The notes beneath the pieces are model-generated. The model was not told the DNA's origin. It did no database searches and saw only the letters and a list, made by a program, of their open reading frames with translations. From contig DASXHZ010000048.1 in NCBI GenBank assembly GCA_036488085.1, positions 1 through 10,464 of the forward strand: a stretch of DNA of 10,464 bases. Direction: 5' to 3'. Source of the stretch: DASXHZ01 sp036488085 (lineage in GTDB: Bacteria > Acidobacteriota > Thermoanaerobaculia > Gp7-AA8). Positions 1 through 6,352 of this stretch are shown in pieces. Position 1 is the first letter of the stretch, and each line of letters begins with the position of its first letter. A program made the translations under genes and the position numbers.

Positions 1-6
1 CTTGGG

Positions 7-34
7 AAACGCCGGCAAGAAGCCGCCGGCGTTT
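7..34. terminator. Strong hairpin, terminator-like
   Basis: A perfect 10 bp inverted repeat: AAACGCCGGC at 7-16 pairs with GCCGGCGTTT at 25-34 around an 8-nt loop. The arm ends in TTT, but no longer T-run follows. It could end a transcript entering from outside the window on the plus strand. The symmetrical A/T ends would also allow use on the minus strand. The upstream gene is not visible, so the role is inference. Confidence 0.45.
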
Positions 35-187
35 GCCACAGCTCCCACAGCCCCTGCCGCTAGAAAAAGAGAGCAAAACGACGAGGAGAACCGACCGGGG
101 GCGAATAACCCTATCTGCTGAACTTGACGGACACAACTCCGCAACAAGACGAACCCGCGTCGCCCATCGTTCGCCCCGCGCGTCCCC

Positions 188-406
188 GTGAGGCGGTGCC
201 GCGTAGCGTTGAAACCAGCCTACGTCGCGCTGAGGCGGTCTACCGTAGCAGTGAGACGAGCCACGCGTCAGAGAAGGGCACTACACCGTAACAGTGAGGC
301 AGGCGATGCGTCGCCGTGAAACGCTCGCGCAGCACATTGAGGCGTTCCAACGTTTGCAGTGCGGTGCTGCCGCGCCGGAGTGAGACGCCGGCAGGATTGC
401 CGGCGC
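188..406. repeat. Array of ~10 degenerate 21-22 bp hairpin units
   Basis: Units begin near 188, 208, 230, 251, 271, 294, 316, 337, 359 and 380, a mean spacing of about 21.3 bp. The conserved part of each unit is roughly GTAGCAGTGAGGC. The rest varies but is usually self-complementary. Arms seen: GCGG/CCGC (193-202), CGGT/ACCG (236-245), GACG/CGTC (255-269), GGCGA/TCGCC (302-315), CGTT/AACG (343-352), GCGG/CCGC (361-373) and CGCCGGCA/TGCCGGCG (386-405). Units near 208 and 271 pair poorly. Spacing drifts between 20 and 23 bp, which would break any reading frame, so a heptapeptide-coding repeat is unlikely. It lacks identical repeats separated by unique spacers, so it is not CRISPR. Confidence 0.7.
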
Positions 407-603
407 CACACACGAGCATCGGACCCGCGACGGATTCGCTACGGTAACTTCCCAACTGAGCAGGAGTTACAGGCGCTGTCCTCGAATGACGACTCGGTGA
501 AGAATTCAATGACCCGGGCCGACGATTGAAACCCGGCACCCCGCGCCACGCGTGATTCTGTGCTCGAAACATGTCTATCGAAGTCCCAGGTTCACAAATA
601 ACG

Positions 604-631
604 AACTCGGGACTTGACGAATGGCCGAGTT
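604..631. promoter_or_regulatory. Operator-like inverted repeat over the -35 box
   Basis: AACTCGG at 604-610 is the exact reverse complement of CCGAGTT at 625-631. The half-site centres are 21 bp apart, about two helical turns, which suits a dimeric DNA-binding protein on one face. The repeat brackets the TTGACG -35 hexamer of the next promoter. A shorter palindrome, GGCC-5 nt-GGCC (623-635), overlaps its right half. A repressor site is inference. Autoregulation by the DndB-like product is one possibility, since some DndB proteins are reported to repress their own cluster. Confidence 0.4.
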
Positions 632-642
632 GGCCTTAAATT
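614..642 (+). promoter_or_regulatory. Sigma70-like promoter of DndB-like gene
   Basis: The -35 hexamer TTGACG (614-619) is followed after 17 bp by TAAATT (637-642); TTAAAT at 636-641 with a 16 bp spacer is the alternative. The AT-rich -10 stands out in a GC-rich context. The predicted start point is around 648-650, exactly at the first leader hairpin. This gives an untranslated leader of about 120 nt before the ATG at 772. Confidence 0.6.
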
Positions 643-646
643 AGAA

Positions 647-756
647 GCGCCCGGCCGAAATGGTTCGACCGGGCGCCGAAAAAAAACACCCCGCGTGGTA
701 TCGCGAGAGCTTGGCAGCCGAAGGATATCACGCGGGGCCTCCGCGGCGAGAGCCGC
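647..756 (+). promoter_or_regulatory. Structured 5' leader with three stem-loops
   Basis: Three hairpins follow one another between promoter and start codon. Hairpin 1 (647-676) has an 8 bp GC stem, one C/A mismatch, then CGAA/TTCG around an ATGG loop; eight A residues follow (679-686). Hairpin 2 (689-702 with 724-737) is a 14 bp stem, CCCCGCGTGGTATC against GATATCACGCGGGG, with one G-U wobble and a 21-nt loop. Hairpin 3 (743-756) is GCGGC/GCCGC closed by the GNRA-type tetraloop GAGA. It ends immediately before the ribosome site AGAAAGG (757-763). None has a following T-run on the plus strand, so they are not intrinsic terminators of this transcript. A cis-acting RNA controlling stability or translation is inference. 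I recognise no known riboswitch class. Confidence 0.6.
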
Positions 757-771
757 AGAAAGGTCTTACAA

Positions 772-1911
772 ATGCTGAATCCAACTGACGGTCACATTAT
801 TGCAGGAGTCGTGCTCGACGGACATCGCTTCTCGGGCAAGATGCGGGGGGCGCAACTGCTGCAGCTCGCCGTCGATCCGCGGAAAACAGAAGACTTGAGC
901 CAGGTGGCGACGAGTACCGAGCTCGAGGCTCTTCGGAAGATGCGGACCGAAGTTCAGCGGCTCTTTGAAGGCGCAAAGGCAAAGAACGTCGAGCCCTACG
1001 CCAACTACATTGTGGCCGTCAACACCGGGCAGAACGGAATGACGCCGCCGATCATCCTCTTCACCGAGCACGAACTCCCTGTGCACGAGAAGGAGGACGG
1101 AACGGCTTTCCTTCAAATCCCCTACGGAGCGCAGGTCGTCGCGATCGACGGCGAAACTCAGCTCGCCGCAAGATTCCTTGCCGCGAATATCAACGCAGGT
1201 ACCAAGACCGAGTTCGTTCCTGTCCTCGTCTGCCACGGCCGGAACACCGAATGGGCCCGACAGGTGTTTCACGATCTGAATCTGCTCGGGGTGAGACCCA
1301 ATGCTGCCGTAGGCATCTCAATGGATGCGCGCGACCCGCTTACTTTCGTAGCGCGGCAGGTCGAGCAGAAGGTGGCGTTCTTCAAAGGACGCATCAACAC
1401 TGTTCGCCGGCAGCTTCGTAAATCAGACCCGCACGTTGTCACGATCACCGGTCTCCGCGGCGCCTGCGTCACGCTCGCCGAGGGGATTGGCGGCGTGAAG
1501 TACGGCGCACGTCCCGTGTACATTTCGGAGAGTGAAGTGCCAAAGATCGTGGATGTCGCTACGGAGTGGTTCACAGCCGTCGCCAACGTGATCGGAGCGG
1601 CCATCGAGGATCGCAAACGCACAGTGGCGGGCGCGCCGCCCGTACTCGCTGCAATCGGCGCGATGGGACATGAGCTCGTGAAAATCGATGACGCTGACGC
1701 ACGAGCAGCGCGGCGCGAGGAGCTTCTCAAGAAGTTGAGCGCAGTTCGCTGGGACAAGTCGAAAGCTTGGGAGGGTATCGCTGGCAAGTTCAGCCCGAAA
1801 GGGAACTTCTCGACGGGCGGGTCGAAGGAGACGGCGTATGCGGTGTACAGCGCTCTCACAGACGGCAGCAGCGATGGCTACAACCAGATTCGCATGTCGG
1901 TAGCCGCGTAG
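772..1911 (+). CDS. DndB/DGQHR-like protein (orphan)
   Basis: 379 aa, resembling the DndB/DGQHR-domain superfamily. DndB belongs to the DNA phosphorothioation (Dnd) locus, where it has been described as a regulator. The signature motif near residues 125-134 reads IDGETQLAAR, a variant of the usual IDGQHR. A second family-like block follows: FHDLN at 166-170 and MDARDP at 184-189. No signal peptide or membrane segment is seen, so it should be cytoplasmic. The ATG at 772 is supported by AGAAAGG eight bases upstream and by the promoter and leader in front. No dndA, dndC, dndD or dndE partner lies in the window, so a role in phosphorothioation is not supported here. It might be a free-standing regulator, part of a mobile island or a defence remnant. 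The superfamily assignment is fairly confident; the function is open. Confidence 0.7.
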   Translation: MLNPTDGHIIAGVVLDGHRFSGKMRGAQLLQLAVDPRKTEDLSQVATSTELEALRKMRTEVQRLFEGAKAKNVEPYANYIVAVNTGQNGMTPPIILFTEHELPVHEKEDGTAFLQIPYGAQVVAIDGETQLAARFLAANINAGTKTEFVPVLVCHGRNTEWARQVFHDLNLLGVRPNAAVGISMDARDPLTFVARQVEQKVAFFKGRINTVRRQLRKSDPHVVTITGLRGACVTLAEGIGGVKYGARPVYISESEVPKIVDVATEWFTAVANVIGAAIEDRKRTVAGAPPVLAAIGAMGHELVKIDDADARAARREELLKKLSAVRWDKSKAWEGIAGKFSPKGNFSTGGSKETAYAVYSALTDGSSDGYNQIRMSVAA

Positions 1912-1931
1912 TTTTGGGCAGTGACCTGGTA

Positions 1932-1954
1932 GGCGCGGCGGCCTCCGTCGCGCC
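1932..1954. terminator. 3' hairpin after DndB-like gene
   Basis: GGCGCGGCGG (1932-1941) pairs with CCGTCGCGCC (1945-1954) around a CCT loop, giving ten pairs including one G-U. It starts 20 bp after the stop codon. The following bases (ATCTCTCTCT) are pyrimidine-rich rather than a T-run, so it is a plausible but imperfect intrinsic terminator. Confidence 0.45.
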
Positions 1955-2101
1955 ATCTCTCTCTGGCGGCTAACGTTCGTCACTCAGCGAGTCGGCTGCT
2001 ACGAAGAGTTGAGCAGTGGGTCATTCAGCGAACCACTCGAGCTGCGTGGTACGTCGAATGACAATGATCTACCCGCTTCGTGCGAAGAATACTGCTGCGT
2101 A

Positions 2102-2160
2102 CCTTGAGATCCTTCGCTGCGCTGCGCGGCTTCGCCGCTCCGCCAGCTCAGGATGACGGG
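2102..2160. repeat. Dispersed palindromic repeat (ATCCTTCGCTGC...CAGGATGAC type)
   Basis: The ends GAGATCCTTCGCTGC and GCTCAGGATGACGGG form the intergenic palindrome often seen scattered in Acidobacteriota, Chloroflexota and Gemmatimonadota genomes (from memory, not searched). Here the two arms are separated by an extra GC-rich segment holding its own hairpin, GCGGC-TTC-GCCGC (2126-2138). It lies one base beyond the stop codon of the minus-strand membrane protein gene and could help end or stabilise that transcript. Confidence 0.5.
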
Positions 2161-2161
2161 A

Positions 2162-4663
2162 CTAGATTCGTCTCACCCGTTCAGGCCGATAGAGGGGTCG
2201 CTTCTTTTGACGCGCGGCGAGGATCTCGAGGACTGCGACGATCGCGAAGGCGATCGCCCCGGCGAGTGTCGCCCACCACCATCCGCGGCCGATGATCCGC
2301 GAGAAGACGACGCGATGCTGTCCGGCCGGCACCTGGACCGCGGCGAAGAGCGCGTCGATCTCGACCGGTTTGACGCGCTTGCCGTCGACCGAGATCGCCA
2401 GCTCCGGCGTCAGCTTCTCTGATGAAGCGAGTAGGAACGGCGCCGGCGCGTCGGTCGTGATCCGCTGCTCGTCCGCGGCGTAGCGCGTCAGCGAGATCGA
2501 TGCGTCTCCACCGGTCGCGCGCGTCTCACCGTTCGTGACGACCGCTGTGTCGGCGAGGTCGATGTCGCGGCGTGCGAGGAACTGCTCGGCCGTCAGCGAG
2601 ACGACGTGCTTCGCGGGACGGAAGCGCGCTACTTCGGCGAGGTTGAGGAAGAGCCGCCCGTCGGGCAGCTCGCGATCGAACACCACCGGCGTCGTCACGC
2701 GCCCGTAGAAGATCGGGTACCCGTCCTGCGACGCGACGCTCTCCAGCAGGCGTGCTTGGACGCCGGTCGTTTGGATGCGGAGCGTCACCGACTCGCCTTT
2801 CCGTGCATAAGGACGAATCGGGATGTAGACCTTTTCGAGCACGCCGATCTCGTCGGGCGTGTAGGTCCGTTCCCAGACAATGGCGCCGTAGTTCAGGAGC
2901 TGCACGTCGACGTTCGCGTTCTTTCCGAACGTCTGCTCCACCGCGATCGGGAGCTCCAGCGCGTAGAACGGCTCCTGATCGACGTGCACGACGCGCTGCA
3001 CGACCGTCCCCGGCTTCATGCGAAACGCGCCGCTCTCCTTCACGCCCGGCACCGTGCGCTTGAACGTCGACCACTTGATGATGTCGATGTCCTTGTTCTC
3101 GACGAAGTAGCGAACGCCGAGCATCCCGACGACCGGATCATCGAAGTTGAAGTTGAGGGAGTTGAACGTGATCACCGTCGACGAGCCGCTCCACGACGTC
3201 GGATCGACCCGCTGCAGCATGCGGCGATAAATCGCCTCGCTGCTGAAGTGGCTGCGGATGTCCTCGAGCTGGAAGAGCTCCGACGAGTTCGGCCAGAGGT
3301 CGATGAAGAACGGCGCGATGCGGAAGGGTTTCGGCTGCCCGCGCAGGTACGCGATCGTCGCCGTCTCGGCCACGTTCGTCTTCGCCGGCTCGAGGTATGG
3401 ATAGAAGCGGCCGGCGAAGAGGCCGAGGTCCCACGCGGCGAGCAGTGCGATCGCGGCGGCGATCGTGTTGCGGAAACGCCATCGCGTGACGAATTGCGCG
3501 CCGGCGCCTGATAGGTAGCCGGCACAGAGCGGCAAGAGCATCACGCATCGGGCGAGCGGCGTGTAGCGAAAGCCGGGGAGCCGTCCGAGGACGGCCACCA
3601 CCGGCGCGAAGCCAAACATCGCGCCGAGGATCACGAGCGTCATCGCAATCCAGAACCAGCGCGAGCTCGGGCGGCGGTTCGCGAGCGAGAGCAAAACCAA
3701 CGGGATCGCGACGAGGCCAAGGTAGACGGTGGCCTCGTAATAGTTGTTCAGCATCCCGAGGGCGGGATTGCCGACCCAGTCCTTGTACGCGTTGTTCCCG
3801 AGGAGATTCGGGTGCAGAAACATCGCAAAGTGCGAGAGCGGGAAGAAGACCGTGGTGCTGAGATTTGCCCGCGCGCCGAGGTAGCCGGTGCGCTTCACGA
3901 AAGACGCAAACGCGGCGAGCGAGGGAGCCGCGATCGCGAGGCCGATGACGACGGCGAGGATACCTTCCCCGAGGCGAAGGACCGGAAAACGACGTTCACG
4001 GACCAGGAAAAAGACCGCATACGCCACCGCCATGTACGCGCCGTACGACATCGTCGACGGGAACCCGGCGAGTGCGTACGACAGCGCGATCAGCGTCATC
4101 AGCGCGATCGAGTTGCGCTTTCCGTGAAAGACCCGCGCGATGAGCCACAGCAGCGCCGGATAGAGCGCCGTCGCATTCGTCGCTTGCCACATCCAGCGCA
4201 CGGCGTAGACGCCCGCGCCGGCGAAGATCAGCGCTCCGATCGCCGCGCCGCGTTTGCCGAGGCGCTCTTCGCGGAGCCAAAGATAGGCGAAGAAAAACCC
4301 GACGTTCAACTTGAGGAAAAGCAGCGCCGTGTAGAACCAGGCGATCGGGACGCAGAACGTCGAGAGAAGAATGAACGGCGAGATGAGCGCGGCCCATCCG
4401 GCGCCTGGAATCCCGCTGCCGACGTACGGATCCCAGTGGAACGCCTCTCCGCGGCGCAGCATCACGACCTGGGTCAGAAGCGAGGTCGGCGGATCGTTCA
4501 GGAGCGAGTTCTGGACGCGCTCGTGGGGGATCAGCGTCCAGGGGTCGTAGTTGTAGAAGACGTCGTTCGGCGAGATGACCCGGCCGAGAAAGAAGGTCGG
4601 GAAGAAGAGGACGAAGTTGAACGCCGCGGCGGCGATGAACGCGGTGCGGTGCTTACGGATCAA
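2162..4663 (-). CDS. YfhO-family polytopic membrane protein
   Basis: 833 aa. About the first 470 residues are a series of hydrophobic segments, beginning with FIAAAAFNFVLFFPTFFLG at residues 9-27. A soluble region of roughly 330 residues follows, then one last membrane segment near residues 805-825 (WWWATLAGAIAFAIVAVLEI) and a basic tail. The layout and local motifs such as NDVFYNYDPW and the GIPGAGWAALISP stretch fit the YfhO family. These are GT-C-like membrane proteins, and in some Firmicutes family members modify teichoic acids with sugars. Here a role in envelope polysaccharide or glycolipid glycosylation is inference. The start is TTG at 4663, preceded by GAGGG; no ATG exists before the first membrane segment. 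It is divergent from the dehydrogenase gene, 33 bp away. Length and domain order look complete. Confidence 0.75.
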   Translation of the reverse strand: MIRKHRTAFIAAAAFNFVLFFPTFFLGRVISPNDVFYNYDPWTLIPHERVQNSLLNDPPTSLLTQVVMLRRGEAFHWDPYVGSGIPGAGWAALISPFILLSTFCVPIAWFYTALLFLKLNVGFFFAYLWLREERLGKRGAAIGALIFAGAGVYAVRWMWQATNATALYPALLWLIARVFHGKRNSIALMTLIALSYALAGFPSTMSYGAYMAVAYAVFFLVRERRFPVLRLGEGILAVVIGLAIAAPSLAAFASFVKRTGYLGARANLSTTVFFPLSHFAMFLHPNLLGNNAYKDWVGNPALGMLNNYYEATVYLGLVAIPLVLLSLANRRPSSRWFWIAMTLVILGAMFGFAPVVAVLGRLPGFRYTPLARCVMLLPLCAGYLSGAGAQFVTRWRFRNTIAAAIALLAAWDLGLFAGRFYPYLEPAKTNVAETATIAYLRGQPKPFRIAPFFIDLWPNSSELFQLEDIRSHFSSEAIYRRMLQRVDPTSWSGSSTVITFNSLNFNFDDPVVGMLGVRYFVENKDIDIIKWSTFKRTVPGVKESGAFRMKPGTVVQRVVHVDQEPFYALELPIAVEQTFGKNANVDVQLLNYGAIVWERTYTPDEIGVLEKVYIPIRPYARKGESVTLRIQTTGVQARLLESVASQDGYPIFYGRVTTPVVFDRELPDGRLFLNLAEVARFRPAKHVVSLTAEQFLARRDIDLADTAVVTNGETRATGGDASISLTRYAADEQRITTDAPAPFLLASSEKLTPELAISVDGKRVKPVEIDALFAAVQVPAGQHRVVFSRIIGRGWWWATLAGAIAFAIVAVLEILAARQKKRPLYRPERVRRI

Positions 4664-4696
4664 GTCGCCCTCAGTTTATCGGTAGACTCGCGCCCC

Positions 4697-5578
4697 GTGA
4701 AAAACGTCTTCATCGCTGCCGCCGCGGAACGCGCGCTCGTCGAACGGCTCGAGGCCGACCCCCGATTCACGATCGTCGACCGCATCGAAGAGGCGCACGT
4801 GCTGATTACGCGGACGATCAACGATGTGTCGCGCGACATGCTCGCGAAAGCGCCCGCTCTCGAGCTCGTGGCGCAGGGGACGAGCGGCATCGACAACATC
4901 GACGTCGAGGCGTTGCGCGAGCGCGGCATCCCGCTCGTCCACCTTCCGGGAATCAACGCCAACGCCGTCGCCGAGATGGTCATCGGGCAGATCATCATGC
5001 TGACCCGCACGCTGCCGCTCTACGCACGCCAGATGGTGCAGGGCATCTGGAACCGAGACGACTGCGCCACCCGCCACGAGCTGCGCCACTACGTCCTCGG
5101 CATCGCCGGCTACGGCAACGTCGGCTCGCGCGTCGCGCGCCTCGCCCGCGCCTTCGGTATGCGCGTGGTCGCCTTCGATCCCTACGTCTCCGATCTCGGC
5201 GAGACCGAGCGCGCACCGTCACTCGACGAGCTACTGCGCATTGCGGATGTGGTCACGCTCCACGTCCCACTGACATCCGAGACCCGCCGGATGATCGGCC
5301 CGCGCGAGATCGCCGCCATGAAACGCGGCGCCATCCTCATCAACGCCGCCCGCGGCGAGGTGCTCGACCTCGACGCCGCACTCGCCGGTCTCGCCTCCAA
5401 CCACCTCGGCGGCCTCGCCGTCGACGTCTTCGCCGTCGAGCCGCCCCACCACGCCTGGCCCAACGACCCGCGCCTCATCCTCACCCCCCACATCGGCGGA
5501 GGAACGCACGAAGCGAAAAGCACGGCGGCCGAGGTGCTCTACCGGAAGATTTGCGAGTTCTACAGCCACTCTCGCTAA
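4697..5578 (+). CDS. D-isomer-specific 2-hydroxyacid dehydrogenase
   Basis: 293 aa from GTG at 4697; cytoplasmic NAD(P)-dependent oxidoreductase. The N-terminal substrate domain contains GTSGIDNID (61-69) and NANAVAEMVIGQII (87-100). The Rossmann domain has the dinucleotide motif GYGNVG (138-143) and Asp161 (FDPY) after the second strand, favouring NAD. The catalytic triad is visible: Arg219 in NAARGEVLD, Glu248 in VFAVEPP and His265 in TPHIGGG. It resembles phosphoglycerate or glyoxylate/hydroxypyruvate reductase-type members, but the substrate cannot be told from sequence. It lacks the C-terminal ACT domain of long SerA. The frame stays open far upstream (to 3812), but that part is antisense to the membrane protein gene and has no family match, so GTG is chosen. 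At 293 aa it is slightly short for the family. No clear Shine-Dalgarno is visible. Confidence 0.85.
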   Translation: MKNVFIAAAAERALVERLEADPRFTIVDRIEEAHVLITRTINDVSRDMLAKAPALELVAQGTSGIDNIDVEALRERGIPLVHLPGINANAVAEMVIGQIIMLTRTLPLYARQMVQGIWNRDDCATRHELRHYVLGIAGYGNVGSRVARLARAFGMRVVAFDPYVSDLGETERAPSLDELLRIADVVTLHVPLTSETRRMIGPREIAAMKRGAILINAARGEVLDLDAALAGLASNHLGGLAVDVFAVEPPHHAWPNDPRLILTPHIGGGTHEAKSTAAEVLYRKICEFYSHSR

Positions 5579-5579
5579 C

Positions 5580-5609
5580 GGCGATGCGAGTAAAATCCTC
5601 GCGATTGCC
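5580..5609. terminator. Convergent hairpin between dehydrogenase and TA genes
   Basis: GCGAG (5586-5590) pairs with CTCGC (5598-5602) around TAAAATC, extended by GGC/GCC at 5580-5582 and 5607-5609 across a small internal loop. It sits in the 38 bp between two convergent stop codons and probably ends one or both transcripts. No good T-run follows on either side. Confidence 0.4.
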
Positions 5610-5616
5610 TGGTTAA

Positions 5617-5856
5617 CTAGCCCGCACGTCGCTTGACGGGTTTACCGCTGATGCGGCGCTCGGAAATGACCTTGCGCAGCGCTTGATTGACTGCCTCAGA
5701 GTCGCGAAATGATTTCGCAACGTCTGGAGCGAGGAGAACGAGATTCGTGCCTTTCTGAAAATCCGCGAAGTACTTCCCCCGGACCCCCCCTTTCAGGTCG
5801 TACTCAGGACGCATCTCGTCCGGTGCAGGTTTTCTAGTCGCCTTCTTCGTAGACAT
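5617..5856 (-). CDS. Small antitoxin-like protein paired with BrnT
   Basis: 79 aa. The start is basic and hydrophilic, followed by MRPEYDLKGGVRGKYF (15-30). The C-terminal part, NLVLLAPDVAKSF then SEAVNQALRKVI, looks like a beta strand plus two helices as in ribbon-helix-helix proteins. It overlaps the end of the BrnT-type gene by 23 bp and is in the second position, where BrnA-type antitoxins usually lie. It therefore probably neutralises the toxin and may bind the operon promoter (inference). The sequence is not the classical BrnA family as I know it; it resembles a small uncharacterised family with an EYDxxxGVRGKY core. The start is ATG at 5856, with only a weak ribosome site; translational coupling to the toxin gene is likely. 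Confidence 0.65.
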   Translation of the reverse strand: MSTKKATRKPAPDEMRPEYDLKGGVRGKYFADFQKGTNLVLLAPDVAKSFRDSEAVNQALRKVISERRISGKPVKRRAG

Positions 5857-6109
5857 GCCGTTCTGCGTTTATTGCGAGCCGCGCGCTGATAATGCGCACG
5901 CGGCGCGCACGATAGGTATGGGAGACGATCAGCACTCGACCTCGGCTCGACATTCCGGTGGTCAGATGCCTTTCCTCCCGAGTTGAATGATCAGGATCGT
6001 CGATAGTCCATGCCAGCGGATCACCAAAGACCGAGGCTGCTTCTTCGAACGTGACCCGATGAAGTGCGCGATTGCGCCGATCCTTCGACGGATCCCACTC
6101 GAACTGCAC
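5834..6109 (-). CDS. brnT: BrnT-family ribonuclease toxin
   Basis: 91 aa, the normal length for BrnT, a RelE-like-fold RNase toxin of type II systems. Family features in order: FEWDPSK (3-9), FEEAASVFGDPLA (21-33), the acidic DDPDHS block (37-42) then EER (45-47), TGMSSRGRVLIVSHT (51-65), and the RIISAR core (72-77) with a terminal ERxxYEE. The usual N-x-x-KHGV segment reads NRALHRVTF here, so the common lysine before the histidine is replaced. Whether that alters activity is unknown. The start is GTG at 6109. A TATACT box lies only six bases upstream, so the transcript may be nearly leaderless. It overlaps the antitoxin-like gene by 23 bp, forming an operon with the toxin first, as usual in BrnTA. 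Confidence 0.8.
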   Translation of the reverse strand: MQFEWDPSKDRRNRALHRVTFEEAASVFGDPLAWTIDDPDHSTREERHLTTGMSSRGRVLIVSHTYRARRVRIISARLAINAERHVYEEGD

Positions 6110-6115
6110 GTCTGA

Positions 6116-6121
6116 AGTATA
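6116..6121 (-). promoter_or_regulatory. Possible -10 box of brnT operon
   Basis: Read on the minus strand the sequence is TATACT, five of six matches to the sigma70 -10 consensus, six bases before the GTG start. The predicted transcript would begin at or next to the start codon. No convincing -35 hexamer is seen 16-18 bp further upstream, so an activator-dependent or simply weak promoter is possible. Confidence 0.3.
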
Positions 6122-6174
6122 TGCCGCGACCGATGGATGGCCGTGCGCCGCGCGTGCTTTCGGCGCGCGGTGGC

Positions 6175-6198
6175 GGGGTCATACCTTCGCTTTTCGCA
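6175..6198 (+). repeat. GGGGTCA-type repeat, copy 1
   Basis: A 24 bp element beginning GGGGTCATACCTTCG. It matches the copy at 6870-6893 at 22 of 24 positions in the same orientation. Its first 15 bases also match the inverted copy ending at 6295 at 13 of 15. It resembles REP-like intergenic elements carrying GGGGTCA (family memory, not searched). Confidence 0.6.
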
Positions 6199-6272
6199 TG
6201 GTGGGCGCCAGGGTTCGTCATCGATACGTCCGCATCACCAGTGTTTCCAATACGTTGCGGGCCGAAGAAGCC

Positions 6273-6295
6273 AAAAACAACGAAGGTTTGACCCC
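6273..6295 (-). repeat. GGGGTCA-type repeat, copy 2 (inverted)
   Basis: On the minus strand it reads GGGGTCAAACCTTCG and then a T-rich tail. With copy 1 it forms an inverted pair enclosing about 90 bp, an arrangement typical of mobilisable REP-like units. No transposase-like sequence was recognised inside. Confidence 0.55.
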
Positions 6296-6352
6296 AATGG
6301 CCTCACTTCACGGCCTCACTTCACTGCACGGCCGCCCGTTCCAAGCGATGTT

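Larger units (their letters stand above)
1..771. other. Gene-poor left region with repeats and leader
   Basis: No convincing coding sequence was found here. Open frames exist on both strands, but none has a family signature and they run through irregularly spaced repeats. From left to right the stretch holds a strong hairpin (7-34), unassigned sequence (35-187), a 21-22 bp hairpin array (188-406), unassigned sequence (407-603), and the promoter and structured leader of the downstream plus-strand gene (604-771). I see nothing recognisable in 35-187 or 407-603. Confidence 0.6.

Noticed and set aside
188..406. CRISPR array
   Set aside because: The period is only 21-22 bp, the conserved part is degenerate and the variable parts are palindromic rather than unique spacers. 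No cas gene is present.
240..572. Minus-strand open frame of 110 aa across array 1
   Set aside because: Unit spacing drifts between 20 and 23 bp so the frame is not repeat-coherent; there is no family signature and no ribosome site of note.
647..676. tRNA fragment or attachment site, because of GGTTCGACC
   Set aside because: The T-loop-like bases are part of a long simple hairpin. No acceptor, D or anticodon arms can be folded around it.
647..686. Intrinsic terminator on the plus strand
   Set aside because: The hairpin is followed by eight A, not T, on the plus strand, and it lies just downstream of a promoter.
1968..2062. Integron attC site after the DndB-like gene
   Set aside because: GGCTAAC (1968) and GTTGAGC (2008) fit the core pattern loosely but are not complementary to each other, and no integrase or second site is present.
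3812..4696. N-terminal extension of the dehydrogenase
   Set aside because: It is antisense to the well-supported membrane protein gene, very rich in charged residues, and unlike the dehydrogenase family.
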